Assembly: GCA_009778055.1 (NCBI GenBank)
Contig: WRKN01000123.1
Span: 1-7,292 of the forward strand
DNA length: 7,292 bases
Reading direction: 5' to 3'
Source of the DNA: Synergistaceae bacterium
GTDB taxonomy: Bacteria; Synergistota; Synergistia; Synergistales; Aminobacteriaceae
The notes under the pieces were generated by a model, which had not been told where the DNA came from, made no database searches, and saw only the letters and a list, made by a program, of their open reading frames with translations. A program made the position numbers and the translations under genes. Shown in pieces: positions 1 to 6,415 of the stretch (the stretch's first letter is position 1; every line of letters begins with the position of its first letter).

Positions 1-576
1 CAGGTAAAAGCGGAGACGGCCGCGGTTATCGCCGAAGAGACGGGACTTGCGCGCAAGCTCGCCGACAACGAGGCGGAATGCGATAAGTACGAAAGCTATG
101 CTGTGGCCGCCGTAAAAAGCGGGAACGACAACGACGCGAGAAAGTTTTTGACTTATAAGAACCGCCTTGAAGAAGAAAGGGCGGATTTGACCTCCCAGTA
201 CAACCGGGCGAAAGACAACAGCGAGAAGATGAGGCAGCTTCTGAAAAAGCTGATGGACGACATCAATGCCTCGGAGGACAAGCTCAAGGAGCTGAAACAG
301 AAGCTGGCCGTGGCAAAACAGCAGGAAAAAATTAACAAAATCGATGAGAAGTTTTCCCAAACCCCTCTGAGCAGTTTCGACAATTTATTTGAGGCTGTCC
401 AGAAACGGGTGGACGCGGCGGACGCCGCTTCAGCTCTCAACAAAGAATTTACCAAGGAAACAAACGAAGTGGAAGAGCTGGCTAAAAAATACAACGCGAC
501 CACTCAGGAAGTTAAAGCTGATCAGGTGGAAGATCAACTCGCTATGTTGAAAGCCGGCCTCGGAAAGCAAGAATAA
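1..576 (+). CDS. pspA: PspA/IM30 family phage-shock protein, 5' end outside window
   Basis: Frame 1 is open from the first base to the TAA at 574-576, giving 191 residues without a start codon in view; the GTG at 103 is internal. The protein is almost entirely charged, heptad-like helix (for example DARKFLTYKNRLEEE, then KLMDDINASEDKLKELKQKL), as expected for the long coiled-coil hairpin of PspA/IM30, an ESCRT-III-like protein that assembles on damaged inner membrane and helps keep it sealed. By comparison with usual family length (about 220-240 residues), the missing part is the N-terminal amphipathic helix and the first part of the hairpin. The next gene starts 3 bases after the stop, so they are surely co-transcribed. 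The YdjG- and YdjI-like genes that follow are the known Bacillus partners of PspA, which strengthens the call. Whether this copy is closer to PspA, LiaH or Vipp1 cannot be told from the fragment. Confidence 0.88.
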   Translation, partial: QVKAETAAVIAEETGLARKLADNEAECDKYESYAVAAVKSGNDNDARKFLTYKNRLEEERADLTSQYNRAKDNSEKMRQLLKKLMDDINASEDKLKELKQKLAVAKQQEKINKIDEKFSQTPLSSFDNLFEAVQKRVDAADAASALNKEFTKETNEVEELAKKYNATTQEVKADQVEDQLAMLKAGLGKQE

Positions 577-579
577 GCC

Positions 580-1650
580 ATGGCTGAACAAACAGAAACT
601 GTCCATGTAGATACCGAAACATTCGTATGCCAAAATTGCAACGGCATTATGAAGTTCAATATCCAAAAGCAGGTGTTCGAATGTTCGTCATGCAAAACCG
701 AATACAGCTTGCAGACGCTCTCCGATACCATAAAGGAACACGATTTTAACTCGTATCTGGAGCGCGAAAAAGCGACGACCCCTTTTGAAGGTATGGCGGT
801 CGTGGGTTGTCAACAGTGCGGCATGGAGATTTCTTTTTCCGAATCGCAATTTTCGACTACCTGTCCCATGTGCGGCTCCACGCAGGTTGCCACGGCGAAG
901 CAAAGCGCCGGGATCCCGCCGGATGGCGTAATTCCGTTCAAGATCGACAAAAAAAACGCGCAGGAAAGGTTCAGGGCGTGGGTAAAGAGCCGCTGGTTCG
1001 CCCCCAATGATTTCAAAAAGAGATATGCCGAGGGCGGTCTTGCCGGCATGTTTCTTCCTTTTTGGACGTACGACGCTTACGCAGTTTCCAAATATGAGGG
1101 AAGGGGCGGAAAGTACAGGAGGGTAAAAGACAAGGAAGGCAAGGAAAAAAGAGAGATAGATTGGTTTCCGGTGAGCGGCGTCGTGAGCGCCTCCTTTGAC
1201 GACGTGCTGATCTGCGCCTCAAAAAAGGAAAAAAACATCAGGGGCATACTGCCTTACAGCACGACCACCGATACGCAGCCTTTTTCAACCGGCTATCTCT
1301 CCGGTTATTACGCGGAAGTTTACAAAATTAAGGCGAACGAGGGTTTCGAGAGCGCGAAGAAGATCATGGAGGATACATTGCGAGGTCTGGCTAAGAGGGA
1401 CATCGAAAGGACATATGACACGTCGGAAGTCCGGTCGCTCTTCACTAAATATTCCAAGGTGACGTACAAACACGTGCTCCTGCCTCTCTGGAGCTCCGCT
1501 TTCGGCTACAGGGGAAAGACCTATAACTACCTGGTAAACGGCGAGACCGGCAAGGTCACTGGCAGCAGGCCCTATTCCGCGATTAAGATCGCGTTCGCTG
1601 TCCTCGGGGTTATTGCGGCAGCGGCTGTCTTGTACTATTTTATGCAGTAG
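580..1650 (+). CDS. ydjG: YdjG-like zinc-ribbon protein with C-terminal membrane anchor
   Basis: This 356-residue protein opens with two four-cysteine zinc ribbons: C17/C20 with C35/C38, and C77/C80 with C95/C98. The first resembles the TFIIB-type ribbon fold. A long soluble middle part with many aromatic and basic residues follows. The last 22 residues or so (about 335-356) are a single hydrophobic segment with almost nothing after it, so this looks like a tail-anchored membrane protein with the ribbons in the cytoplasm. The architecture and the position directly after pspA match Bacillus subtilis YdjG, which acts with YdjH and YdjI in recruiting PspA to the membrane. The start is the ATG 3 bases after the pspA stop; the ribosome site is poor (GGAAAG inside the end of pspA), consistent with translational coupling. 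The ribbons are structural or protein-binding; nothing suggests an enzyme, and DNA binding is not supported. The symbol is by homology and synteny only. Confidence 0.78.
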   Translation: MAEQTETVHVDTETFVCQNCNGIMKFNIQKQVFECSSCKTEYSLQTLSDTIKEHDFNSYLEREKATTPFEGMAVVGCQQCGMEISFSESQFSTTCPMCGSTQVATAKQSAGIPPDGVIPFKIDKKNAQERFRAWVKSRWFAPNDFKKRYAEGGLAGMFLPFWTYDAYAVSKYEGRGGKYRRVKDKEGKEKREIDWFPVSGVVSASFDDVLICASKKEKNIRGILPYSTTTDTQPFSTGYLSGYYAEVYKIKANEGFESAKKIMEDTLRGLAKRDIERTYDTSEVRSLFTKYSKVTYKHVLLPLWSSAFGYRGKTYNYLVNGETGKVTGSRPYSAIKIAFAVLGVIAAAAVLYYFMQ

Positions 1651-1687
1651 GGATAAAAAGCTATCAAAAATAAGAGGTGAAGGGTAA

Positions 1688-2671
1688 ATGGCTTGGTTTG
1701 GACAAGGGAAAGACACTATCGAGTGGGAAGAATTCAGGGACGACGTTCTGTTCTACAAATGGCCTGCCAATGAAATAAAAAAAGGTTCCAAGCTGATCAT
1801 ACGCACGGGGCAGAACGCGATATTCTACGCCAATGGACAGATCGAGGGCATTTTCAAGGATGAGGGCAATTTCGACATCGAGACGCAGATCACGCCGTTC
1901 CTCTCCACGCTGAAAGGTATTTTTACGCTGCGAGGGGACACGGGGATGCGGGCGGAGGTCTATTTTGTCAACGCGAAGCAGCTTCTGCTTCCCTGGGGAA
2001 CGCGGCAGCGCATCATGATCCCGTCGCCTGAAGTGCCGTCGGGAGTTCCAATCGGCTGCAACGGAAATTTAATCGTGGAGTTCCGCGACTACCTGACTTT
2101 TATCAAAAAGGTGGCGGGCGTTAAAGCCACCTATTCGCTCGAAGATATCTCCGAGCGGATAATGGGCGTGCTGAATCCCGTCATCGCGGAGTGCATTCTG
2201 CACGGAGAACGCCAGATCGGCGTAAACGCGCTGATCGGGCTTCAGGCGAACAGCCGCGCGCTGGGCAAAGAAATTTCCGCGGAGCTGGATAAGGAGCTTC
2301 TGGACATCGGCCTCGGCGTGGAGAACCTGAATATTCTTTCCATCAACTACCCCAAGGAAGTTCAGGAAATGGCCGAAAGGGTTGCCGCTCAATCCTTCGT
2401 CGGCGACGTGGGCAAGTACGCCGCCATCTCTATGGCGGACAGTTTCGGCAAGGAGGGCGGCGGCGGAGTCGGCGGAGCGGCGGCTCAAATGGGAATGGGA
2501 CTGCAGATGGGGCAGCAAATGATGGCCGGTATGCAGCAGCAAATGCAGCAGCCGGCGCAGCCTCAACCGGCGGCGGGCGTCCCGGAGCCTCAAGGAGACA
2601 AGTTCTGCCCGACATGCAGAAAAATGGTCGCCACTAAGTTTTGCCCGGACTGCGGCACGCAGACCGTGTGA
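1688..2671 (+). CDS. ydjI: YdjI-like SPFH-domain protein with C-terminal zinc ribbon
   Basis: The 327-residue product has three parts. Residues 1 to about 235 form an SPFH (stomatin/prohibitin/flotillin/HflK-C) domain of the kind annotated as virion-core-like or YdjI, with no N-terminal membrane helix. Residues of about 255-300 are a flexible Gly-, Met-, Gln- and Pro-rich linker (MQQQMQQ, then PAQPQPAA). The C-terminus is a short zinc ribbon, C307/C310 with C319/C322, ending four residues after the usual DCG. In Bacillus the YdjI SPFH protein is needed to bring PspA to the membrane, and the gene here ends the pspA-ydjG operon. The start is well supported: GAGGTGA at 1674-1680 lies 7 bases before the ATG, and the gap to the previous gene is 37 bases. 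Membrane contact is presumably indirect, through the tail-anchored protein encoded just upstream; that is inference. Confidence 0.82.
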   Translation: MAWFGQGKDTIEWEEFRDDVLFYKWPANEIKKGSKLIIRTGQNAIFYANGQIEGIFKDEGNFDIETQITPFLSTLKGIFTLRGDTGMRAEVYFVNAKQLLLPWGTRQRIMIPSPEVPSGVPIGCNGNLIVEFRDYLTFIKKVAGVKATYSLEDISERIMGVLNPVIAECILHGERQIGVNALIGLQANSRALGKEISAELDKELLDIGLGVENLNILSINYPKEVQEMAERVAAQSFVGDVGKYAAISMADSFGKEGGGGVGGAAAQMGMGLQMGQQMMAGMQQQMQQPAQPQPAAGVPEPQGDKFCPTCRKMVATKFCPDCGTQTV

Positions 2672-2696
2672 CCGCAGCAAAGAGATAAAAGCAAGA

Positions 2697-2721
2697 GCCG
2701 GGCGCCTTAAAGGCGCCTGGC
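2697..2721 (+). other. GC-rich hairpin after the psp operon
   Basis: An 11-bp stem with one G-T wobble closes on a 3-base loop; the core is GGCGCC, TTAAA, GGCGCC. It starts 25 bases after the ydjI stop. No T tract follows (ATTAAACCC), so on its own it is a poor intrinsic terminator. It may protect the 3' end of the mRNA or act together with the stronger hairpin at 2781. Confidence 0.6.
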
Positions 2722-2748
2722 ATTAAACCCAACGCAGGCATGCGGCTG

Positions 2749-2774
2749 ATTTTAGACGCTTTTATTTTAGACGC
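2749..2774 (+). repeat. 11-bp tandem direct repeat ATTTTAGACGC
   Basis: ATTTTAGACGC occurs at 2749-2759 and again at 2764-2774, separated by four bases (TTTT), so the start-to-start distance is 15 bases. It sits between two hairpins in the non-coding region. It may be a slippage duplication or a pair of half-sites; the sequence does not decide. Confidence 0.6.
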
Positions 2775-2780
2775 AAAATT

Positions 2781-2813
2781 AAACATAGCCGCTTTTATGC
2801 GGCTATGTTTTTA
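2781..2813 (+). terminator. Rho-independent terminator of the pspA operon
   Basis: AAACATAGCCGC (2781-2792) pairs perfectly with GCGGCTATGTTT (2799-2810) across a six-base TTTTAT loop; the T run at the end of the stem continues into TTAT. A short A run (2775-2778) lies on the other side, so it could act weakly in both directions. It separates the stress operon from the tungsten-enzyme operon. Confidence 0.88.
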
Positions 2814-2845
2814 TACTCGATACTATCACGATCATCGTCGCTGAT

Positions 2846-2865
2846 AACGTGACTTTGGGAACGTT
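2846..2865 (+). promoter_or_regulatory. Weak inverted repeat upstream of the oxidoreductase promoter
   Basis: AACGT (2846-2850) and ACGTT (2861-2865) form a 5+5 inverted repeat with a 10-base centre, about 30 bases before the -10 box. The length and position would suit a dimeric regulator, but arms this short arise by chance. It does not resemble the longer ModE operator consensus that I know. Confidence 0.2.
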
Positions 2866-2894
2866 TTTTACTCGCGTAACTGTTAAACTCGGGG

Positions 2895-2900
2895 TATAAT
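2895..2900 (+). promoter_or_regulatory. Sigma-70-type -10 box for the oxidoreductase operon
   Basis: TATAAT is a perfect -10 hexamer, 42 bases before the GTG start and downstream of a strong terminator, exactly where a new transcript must begin. No good -35 box lies at 16-18 bases upstream (the sequence there reads TCGCGT or similar), and no extended TG motif precedes it. That suggests a promoter that needs an activator or is intrinsically modest. The likely transcript start is about 2907-2909, leaving a short leader of some 33-35 bases. Confidence 0.6.
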
Positions 2901-2927
2901 TTACGCGCTAAAAAGCATAACCTGCAT

Positions 2928-2934
2928 AGGGGGA
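2928..2934 (+). promoter_or_regulatory. Ribosome binding site that selects the GTG start
   Basis: AGGGGGA lies 7 bases before the GTG at 2942. The in-frame ATG at 2951 would have a 16-base spacing, which is too long, so the GTG is preferred. Confidence 0.7.
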
Positions 2935-2941
2935 AAACAGC

Positions 2942-5122
2942 GTGGAAAAGATGAAAGTGCTGGCGGAGTGGAATTATACTCCATCCGCCTCTAAGCTGGG
3001 ATACACGAGAGAGACCCTTTACGTGGGACTCGGCGGCAAGGACGGCAATTATAAATTTGAAAAACGTCCCGTATCGGACGACATGGTCGATACATTCATA
3101 GGCGGACGCGGATTCGGACTCAAGCTGTTATGGGACGCCGTTACTCCCGAAACGAAGTGGAACGACCCTGAGAACGAGATTGTCATCTCCGGCGGGCCGC
3201 TCTGCGGCATTACACAGTACCCCGGAGCCGGAAAGTGCTACGCCGTATTCCTGTCGCCTCTCACGGAACAGACGTACAACAGCAACTCAGGCGGCTACTT
3301 CGCCCCTCTGCTCAAGTTTTCGGGTTTCGACGCGTTCGAGCTCCAGGGCAAAGCCGACAAAGAGGTTATCATTTACATCGACGGCGACAACGGCCTGGTG
3401 CAGATACTCGAATCGAATATTACGGACGACAAAAACTCATACGTTGTCACGGAACACCTGCACGATTATTTCGCCTCAGACGAGAAGGACAAGAGGAATA
3501 TATCGGTGGTATCGAGCGGAGAGGCGGCGGAATACTCCTATTGGGGCTGCATGAATTTCAGCTTCTACGACCCTCGCCGCAAAGTCGCCCGATTGAAGCA
3601 GGCGGGGCGCGGCGGCGGCGGGACGGTTCTCAAGGATAAAAACGTCCTTGCCCTCGTGGTCAAGATGAGCAAGGTGACCGGCACATCGACGGGACCGGCG
3701 GACGTGGATACGCTTTCCAGAATCGGGAGAAAGCTCCACAAGGAGATTCACGACTTCGACGACGTCCAGTGCCAGATGCGCTCCATCGGCACCGCCCATC
3801 TCAACGAGGTAATGAACGACTACGATCTGCTGCCGGTCAATAATTTCAAGTTCGGCAGCCACCCCGACATAGGCAACATCCACTCTCAGGAGTACAAGAA
3901 ACGATTCACGCAGGGAATGCCGGACGGATGCTGGTACGGCTGTTCCCTGTCGTGCGCGAAGGCGACTCCCCCGTTTACCCTGACGACAGGGCCGTGGAAG
4001 GGCAGGCAGGTCATTGTGGACGGGCCCGAATATGAAACGGTGGCAAGCCTCGGCTCCTGCGTCGGCATATTCGACGCCGATTGGACTATCGAGGCGAATT
4101 TCTACGCCGACCACTACGCAGTTGACACCATATCGCTCGGCACAGGGCTCGCCTTCGTATGCGAATGTTACGAGCTGGGATTGATAAACAGCGGGCACAC
4201 CGGCGGCCTTGAGATGACTTTCGGCAACAAGGACGCGCTTATGGAACTCATACACCGCATGGCGAAGGGGCATGACGAATTTTCGAGGATATTCGCGCTC
4301 GGCACGCGCAAGATGAAAGAATTGTTCGCCGAAAAATACGGCGCGGATCGAAAGATCATGGAGGACATAGCGATGGAGGGGCAGGGTCTTGAGGTGTCGC
4401 AGTACCGCTGTCAGGAGTCTATCGCTCAATGGGGCGGGTACTTCCTCACCCTTAAGGGACCTCAGCACGACGAGGCATGGCTGATCTTCATGGATATGGT
4501 GAACAAGCAGCTCCCGACCTTCGCGGACAAGGCCGAGGCTTTGTTCTACTTCCCGAATTTCCGGCTGTGGTTCTCTCTGGTCGGCCTCTGCAAGCTGCCC
4601 TGGAACGACATCGAGCCAGGGGATAACCGCACAAAATACAAAGGCATCGAAGCCGCTAAAGTGCCGGAGCACGTCGAGAATTATGTCGAAATATACAACG
4701 CCGTCACCGGCAAAAATATTGTGAAAGAGGACATAATAACAATGTCCGAAAAGATGTATAATTTCGAGAGGATATTCAACCTGCGGATGGGCAAGGGCAC
4801 GCGCGAACAGCACAAATGCCCGGACAGGGGACTCGGCCCGGTGTTCGAGGACGAGTGGAACGCCCGTCCCGAGTACTTCGACGGCAAGCTCAGGGAAGCC
4901 GGCGTCGAACCGGAAGGAATGCCGGTCAAGGATAAGATCGCCCGACTGCTGGAATTCCGCAGGGGCCAATGGGAGACGTTGGTGGACAGCGTGTACAAAC
5001 GCCGCGGCTGGAACAAAAACGGCATCCCGACCCTCGAAACGGTAAGAAGGCTGGGAATTGACTATCCCCACGTTGTGGAACTGCTGGAGAAACATCTGAG
5101 GCCGGAGGACGCTTACGAATGA
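2942..5122 (+). CDS. aor: Tungsten-dependent aldehyde:ferredoxin oxidoreductase family protein
   Basis: This 726-residue cytoplasmic protein belongs to the AOR family, whose members oxidise aldehydes to acids with ferredoxin (or, in BamB-type relatives, work as part of larger redox complexes), using a tungsten bis-pyranopterin and one 4Fe-4S cluster. The N-terminal pterin-binding domain shows GGRGFGLKLLWD (54-65) and SNSGGYFAPLLKFSGFDAFE (114-133). Cluster ligands are C330, C334 and C338 (CWYGCSLSC), with the fourth expected at C550 in GLCKLPWND. The conserved GPEYET at 361-366 carries the active-site glutamate. Spacing of the first two cysteines is C-x3-C, not the C-x2-C of the Pyrococcus enzyme; with CWYGC and the C550 context, this points to the BamB-like branch. 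The protein is longer than classical AOR (about 605 residues). No partner ferredoxin or iron-sulfur subunit is in the window, so the substrate and electron acceptor cannot be named. The next gene overlaps by ATGA. Confidence 0.9.
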   Translation: MEKMKVLAEWNYTPSASKLGYTRETLYVGLGGKDGNYKFEKRPVSDDMVDTFIGGRGFGLKLLWDAVTPETKWNDPENEIVISGGPLCGITQYPGAGKCYAVFLSPLTEQTYNSNSGGYFAPLLKFSGFDAFELQGKADKEVIIYIDGDNGLVQILESNITDDKNSYVVTEHLHDYFASDEKDKRNISVVSSGEAAEYSYWGCMNFSFYDPRRKVARLKQAGRGGGGTVLKDKNVLALVVKMSKVTGTSTGPADVDTLSRIGRKLHKEIHDFDDVQCQMRSIGTAHLNEVMNDYDLLPVNNFKFGSHPDIGNIHSQEYKKRFTQGMPDGCWYGCSLSCAKATPPFTLTTGPWKGRQVIVDGPEYETVASLGSCVGIFDADWTIEANFYADHYAVDTISLGTGLAFVCECYELGLINSGHTGGLEMTFGNKDALMELIHRMAKGHDEFSRIFALGTRKMKELFAEKYGADRKIMEDIAMEGQGLEVSQYRCQESIAQWGGYFLTLKGPQHDEAWLIFMDMVNKQLPTFADKAEALFYFPNFRLWFSLVGLCKLPWNDIEPGDNRTKYKGIEAAKVPEHVENYVEIYNAVTGKNIVKEDIITMSEKMYNFERIFNLRMGKGTREQHKCPDRGLGPVFEDEWNARPEYFDGKLREAGVEPEGMPVKDKIARLLEFRRGQWETLVDSVYKRRGWNKNGIPTLETVRRLGIDYPHVVELLEKHLRPEDAYE

Positions 5123-5319
5123 TTCGCGTAAACGGAGAGGAAATGCCCTGGCGCGGCGGAATGTCCGTCCAGGATGTGCTGGACGCTAAAAATTACACGT
5201 TCAAAATGATCGCCGTGTGGATAAACGACGAGCCGGTTGAACGCGGCGAAGGCTATTCCGCGGCTCCGGTACCGGACGGCGCGAATGTGGAAGTAATCCA
5301 CATGATCAGCGGCGGATAA
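5119..5319 (+). CDS. ThiS/MoaD-type sulfur carrier protein
   Basis: A 66-residue beta-grasp protein ending exactly in Gly-Gly (IHMISGG). In this family the C-terminal glycine is adenylated and thiocarboxylated and then donates sulfur. Other family marks are the short N-terminal strand (MIRVNGEE), WINDEPVERGEGY in the middle and PDGANVEVI before the tail. The length fits ThiS (about 66) better than MoaD (about 81), but the start codon overlaps the oxidoreductase stop (ATGA, 5119-5122), so the two are translationally coupled. From that context the likely role is making the dithiolene sulfurs of the pyranopterin for the tungsten enzyme, as for MoaD-like proteins beside archaeal AOR genes; a thiamine role is possible but no thi gene is near. 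No activating MoeB/ThiF enzyme is in the window. Confidence 0.85.
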   Translation: MIRVNGEEMPWRGGMSVQDVLDAKNYTFKMIAVWINDEPVERGEGYSAAPVPDGANVEVIHMISGG

Positions 5320-5370
5320 AGCGGGGTGATTGAGGCGGAACGACCTGATTGACCCAACGTAAAAAAAATT

Positions 5371-5483
5371 CTCTGAGTCCGCTCCCCTAAGGGAGATTCC
5401 TACGGGGACGGGCCGATGGGTACGGATGGAAACGCCCGTGCCTCCCGTTTGGAAAGGAGCATTAATAATTTCGCGGCACTCAG
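5371..5483 (+). promoter_or_regulatory. Candidate molybdenum/tungsten cofactor (Moco/Tuco) riboswitch
   Basis: The leader of tupA folds around a closing stem: CTGAGTCCGC (5373-5382) pairs with GCGG-c-ACTCAG (5473-5483) with one bulged C. Inside are a small hairpin, TCCC/GGGA (5383-5394, CTAA loop), and a long arm built from ACGGGG/TCCCGT (5402-5407 with 5443-5448) stacked on ACGGGC/GCCCGT (5408-5413 with 5434-5439). The 3' part reads GCCTCCCGTTTGGAAAGGAG (5440-5459), which resembles the conserved CCTCCC...GGAAAGGAGC region that I recall from the Moco RNA motif (Rfam RF01055). That RNA class is known upstream of molybdenum-cofactor genes and molybdate or tungstate transporters, and its Tuco variant is linked to tungsten. 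Here it precedes a tungstate transporter, so context and sequence agree. The match is from memory, not from a covariance search. Confidence 0.66.
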
Positions 5484-5497
5484 GCCGCCTCCTTTTT
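5451..5497 (+). promoter_or_regulatory. Predicted antiterminator pairing
   Basis: GGAAAGGAG (5451-5459) in the aptamer core can pair with CTCCTTTTT (5489-5497) as seven Watson-Crick pairs plus two G-T wobbles. The second strand is the 5' arm and loop of the terminator at 5483-5514, so the two structures exclude each other. When the ligand holds the GGAAAGGAG segment in the aptamer, the terminator is free to form. Confidence 0.55.
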
Positions 5498-5514
5498 AGG
5501 GGGCGGTCGATTTT
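5483..5514 (+). terminator. Intrinsic terminator acting as riboswitch expression platform
   Basis: GGCCGCCTCC (5483-5492) pairs with GGGGGCGGTC (5499-5508) over a TTTTTA loop: ten pairs, two of them G-T wobbles. GATTTT follows. It begins on the last base of the predicted aptamer closing stem and ends 22 bases before the tupA start; the tupA ribosome site (5521-5527) lies outside it, so control is most likely at transcription, not translation. Confidence 0.7.
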
Positions 5515-5536
5515 AATTAAGAGAGGATGAATTGAT

Positions 5537-6382
5537 ATGAGAAAAATCAACATGAAAAAATTTGGTAAAATCGTCGTCCTGTTTGCTCTGGTTTTAATAA
5601 TGTCGGTGTTCGCGGCCTCCGCCGGAGCGGCGCCCGTACTCCGTATGGCAACGACGACCAGCACGAACGACACCGGACTGCTCGATTACCTCGCGCCGAT
5701 ACTCATGACCGACAAAGGAATCGAGTTGCAGTGGGTGTCCGTCGGCACGGGCGCGGCGCTTGAGCACGGCAGGAACGGCGACGTCGACGTCGTGTTTACC
5801 CACGACCCTGAAGCCGAGAAAGCCTTCGTAGACGGGGAATTCGGCGTCGAACCGAGACAGATAATGTACAACGACTTCGTTGTGATCGGCATGCCGTCCG
5901 ATCCGGCGGAAGTAAAGGGCATGGCCGTGAACGAAGCGCTTGCGGCGATAGCTTCAAAATCCGCCCCTTTTGTGAGCAGAGCCGACCGATCCGGCACGAA
6001 CATGGCCGAACTGCGTATGTGGGCGGCAGCCGGCATAGGCGAGCCTGACAGGGAGACATGGTACATCCAGGCCGGGCAGGGCATGATGCAAACGATCATC
6101 ATGGCGGGTGAGCGCGAAGGTTATACGCTCACCGACAGAGGCACGTACATTACGTATGAGGCAAATCACGGAGGCAATCCTCCGCTGGTGATCCTGGTCG
6201 AGGGTGACGAATCCCTCAGGAACCAGTACAGCGTGATTCCTGTGAATCCGGAAAAGCACGGCAACGTCAATTTCGAGCTTGCGAAATCAATGTCAGAGTG
6301 GCTCGCGTCTCCCAAGGTCCAGCAAGACATTGCTAACTTCCGGCTGGAGGGGAAGCAGCTCTTTTTCCCCAACGCCGAATAA
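5537..6382 (+). CDS. tupA: Tungstate ABC transporter, substrate-binding protein TupA
   Basis: This 281-residue secreted or lipid-free periplasmic-type binding protein starts with a basic stretch and a hydrophobic core (KIVVLFALVLIMSVFAASAGA); signal cleavage is likely near residues 31-33 and no lipobox cysteine is seen. The mature N-terminus carries MATTTSTNDTGLLDYL (37-52), the hallmark TTTS...GLL oxyanion loop of the TupA family, unlike ModA or WtpA. A second ligand-loop region reads SRADRSGTN (147-155), where SRGD-x-SGTH is common in the family. GAGAGGA at 5521-5527, nine bases before the ATG, supports this start over the internal ATG at 5552. It binds tungstate outside the membrane and delivers it to TupB. 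A riboswitch-like leader immediately upstream suggests that its expression follows cofactor supply. Molybdate as an alternative ligand cannot be excluded from sequence. Confidence 0.9.
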   Translation: MRKINMKKFGKIVVLFALVLIMSVFAASAGAAPVLRMATTTSTNDTGLLDYLAPILMTDKGIELQWVSVGTGAALEHGRNGDVDVVFTHDPEAEKAFVDGEFGVEPRQIMYNDFVVIGMPSDPAEVKGMAVNEALAAIASKSAPFVSRADRSGTNMAELRMWAAAGIGEPDRETWYIQAGQGMMQTIIMAGEREGYTLTDRGTYITYEANHGGNPPLVILVEGDESLRNQYSVIPVNPEKHGNVNFELAKSMSEWLASPKVQQDIANFRLEGKQLFFPNAE

Positions 6383-6415
6383 GAATCCGACGTTAGGTAA
6401 GAACCGGCCATTGCG

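Noticed and set aside
103..576. PspA gene starting at GTG 103
   Set aside because: The frame is open to base 1 and the upstream residues continue the PspA-type coiled coil, so the GTG is internal to a gene cut by the window edge.
2530..2590. Gln/Met/Pro-rich segment of the SPFH protein as a tandem repeat or frameshift
   Set aside because: The frame stays open into an intact zinc ribbon, and a low-complexity linker at this place is normal for YdjI-like proteins.
2826..2865. ModE operator upstream of the oxidoreductase
   Set aside because: The region has only 5-base inverted arms and lacks the TATA-rich paired half-sites of the ModE consensus as I know it.
3476..5095. Long open frame of 539 codons on the minus strand inside the oxidoreductase gene
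   Set aside because: It is the antisense shadow of a clearly conserved AOR gene; the translation has no recognisable domain and its existence follows from the codon bias of the plus-strand gene.
5453..5470. AAAGGAG as a ribosome site for a leader peptide before tupA
   Set aside because: No ATG, GTG or TTG follows at usable spacing with an open frame; the segment is better explained as the riboswitch core and antiterminator strand.
5113..5673. Minus-strand open frame across the sulfur carrier, riboswitch leader and start of tupA
   Set aside because: It crosses two supported genes and a structured leader, has no family features, and its presence is explained by chance in GC-rich sequence.
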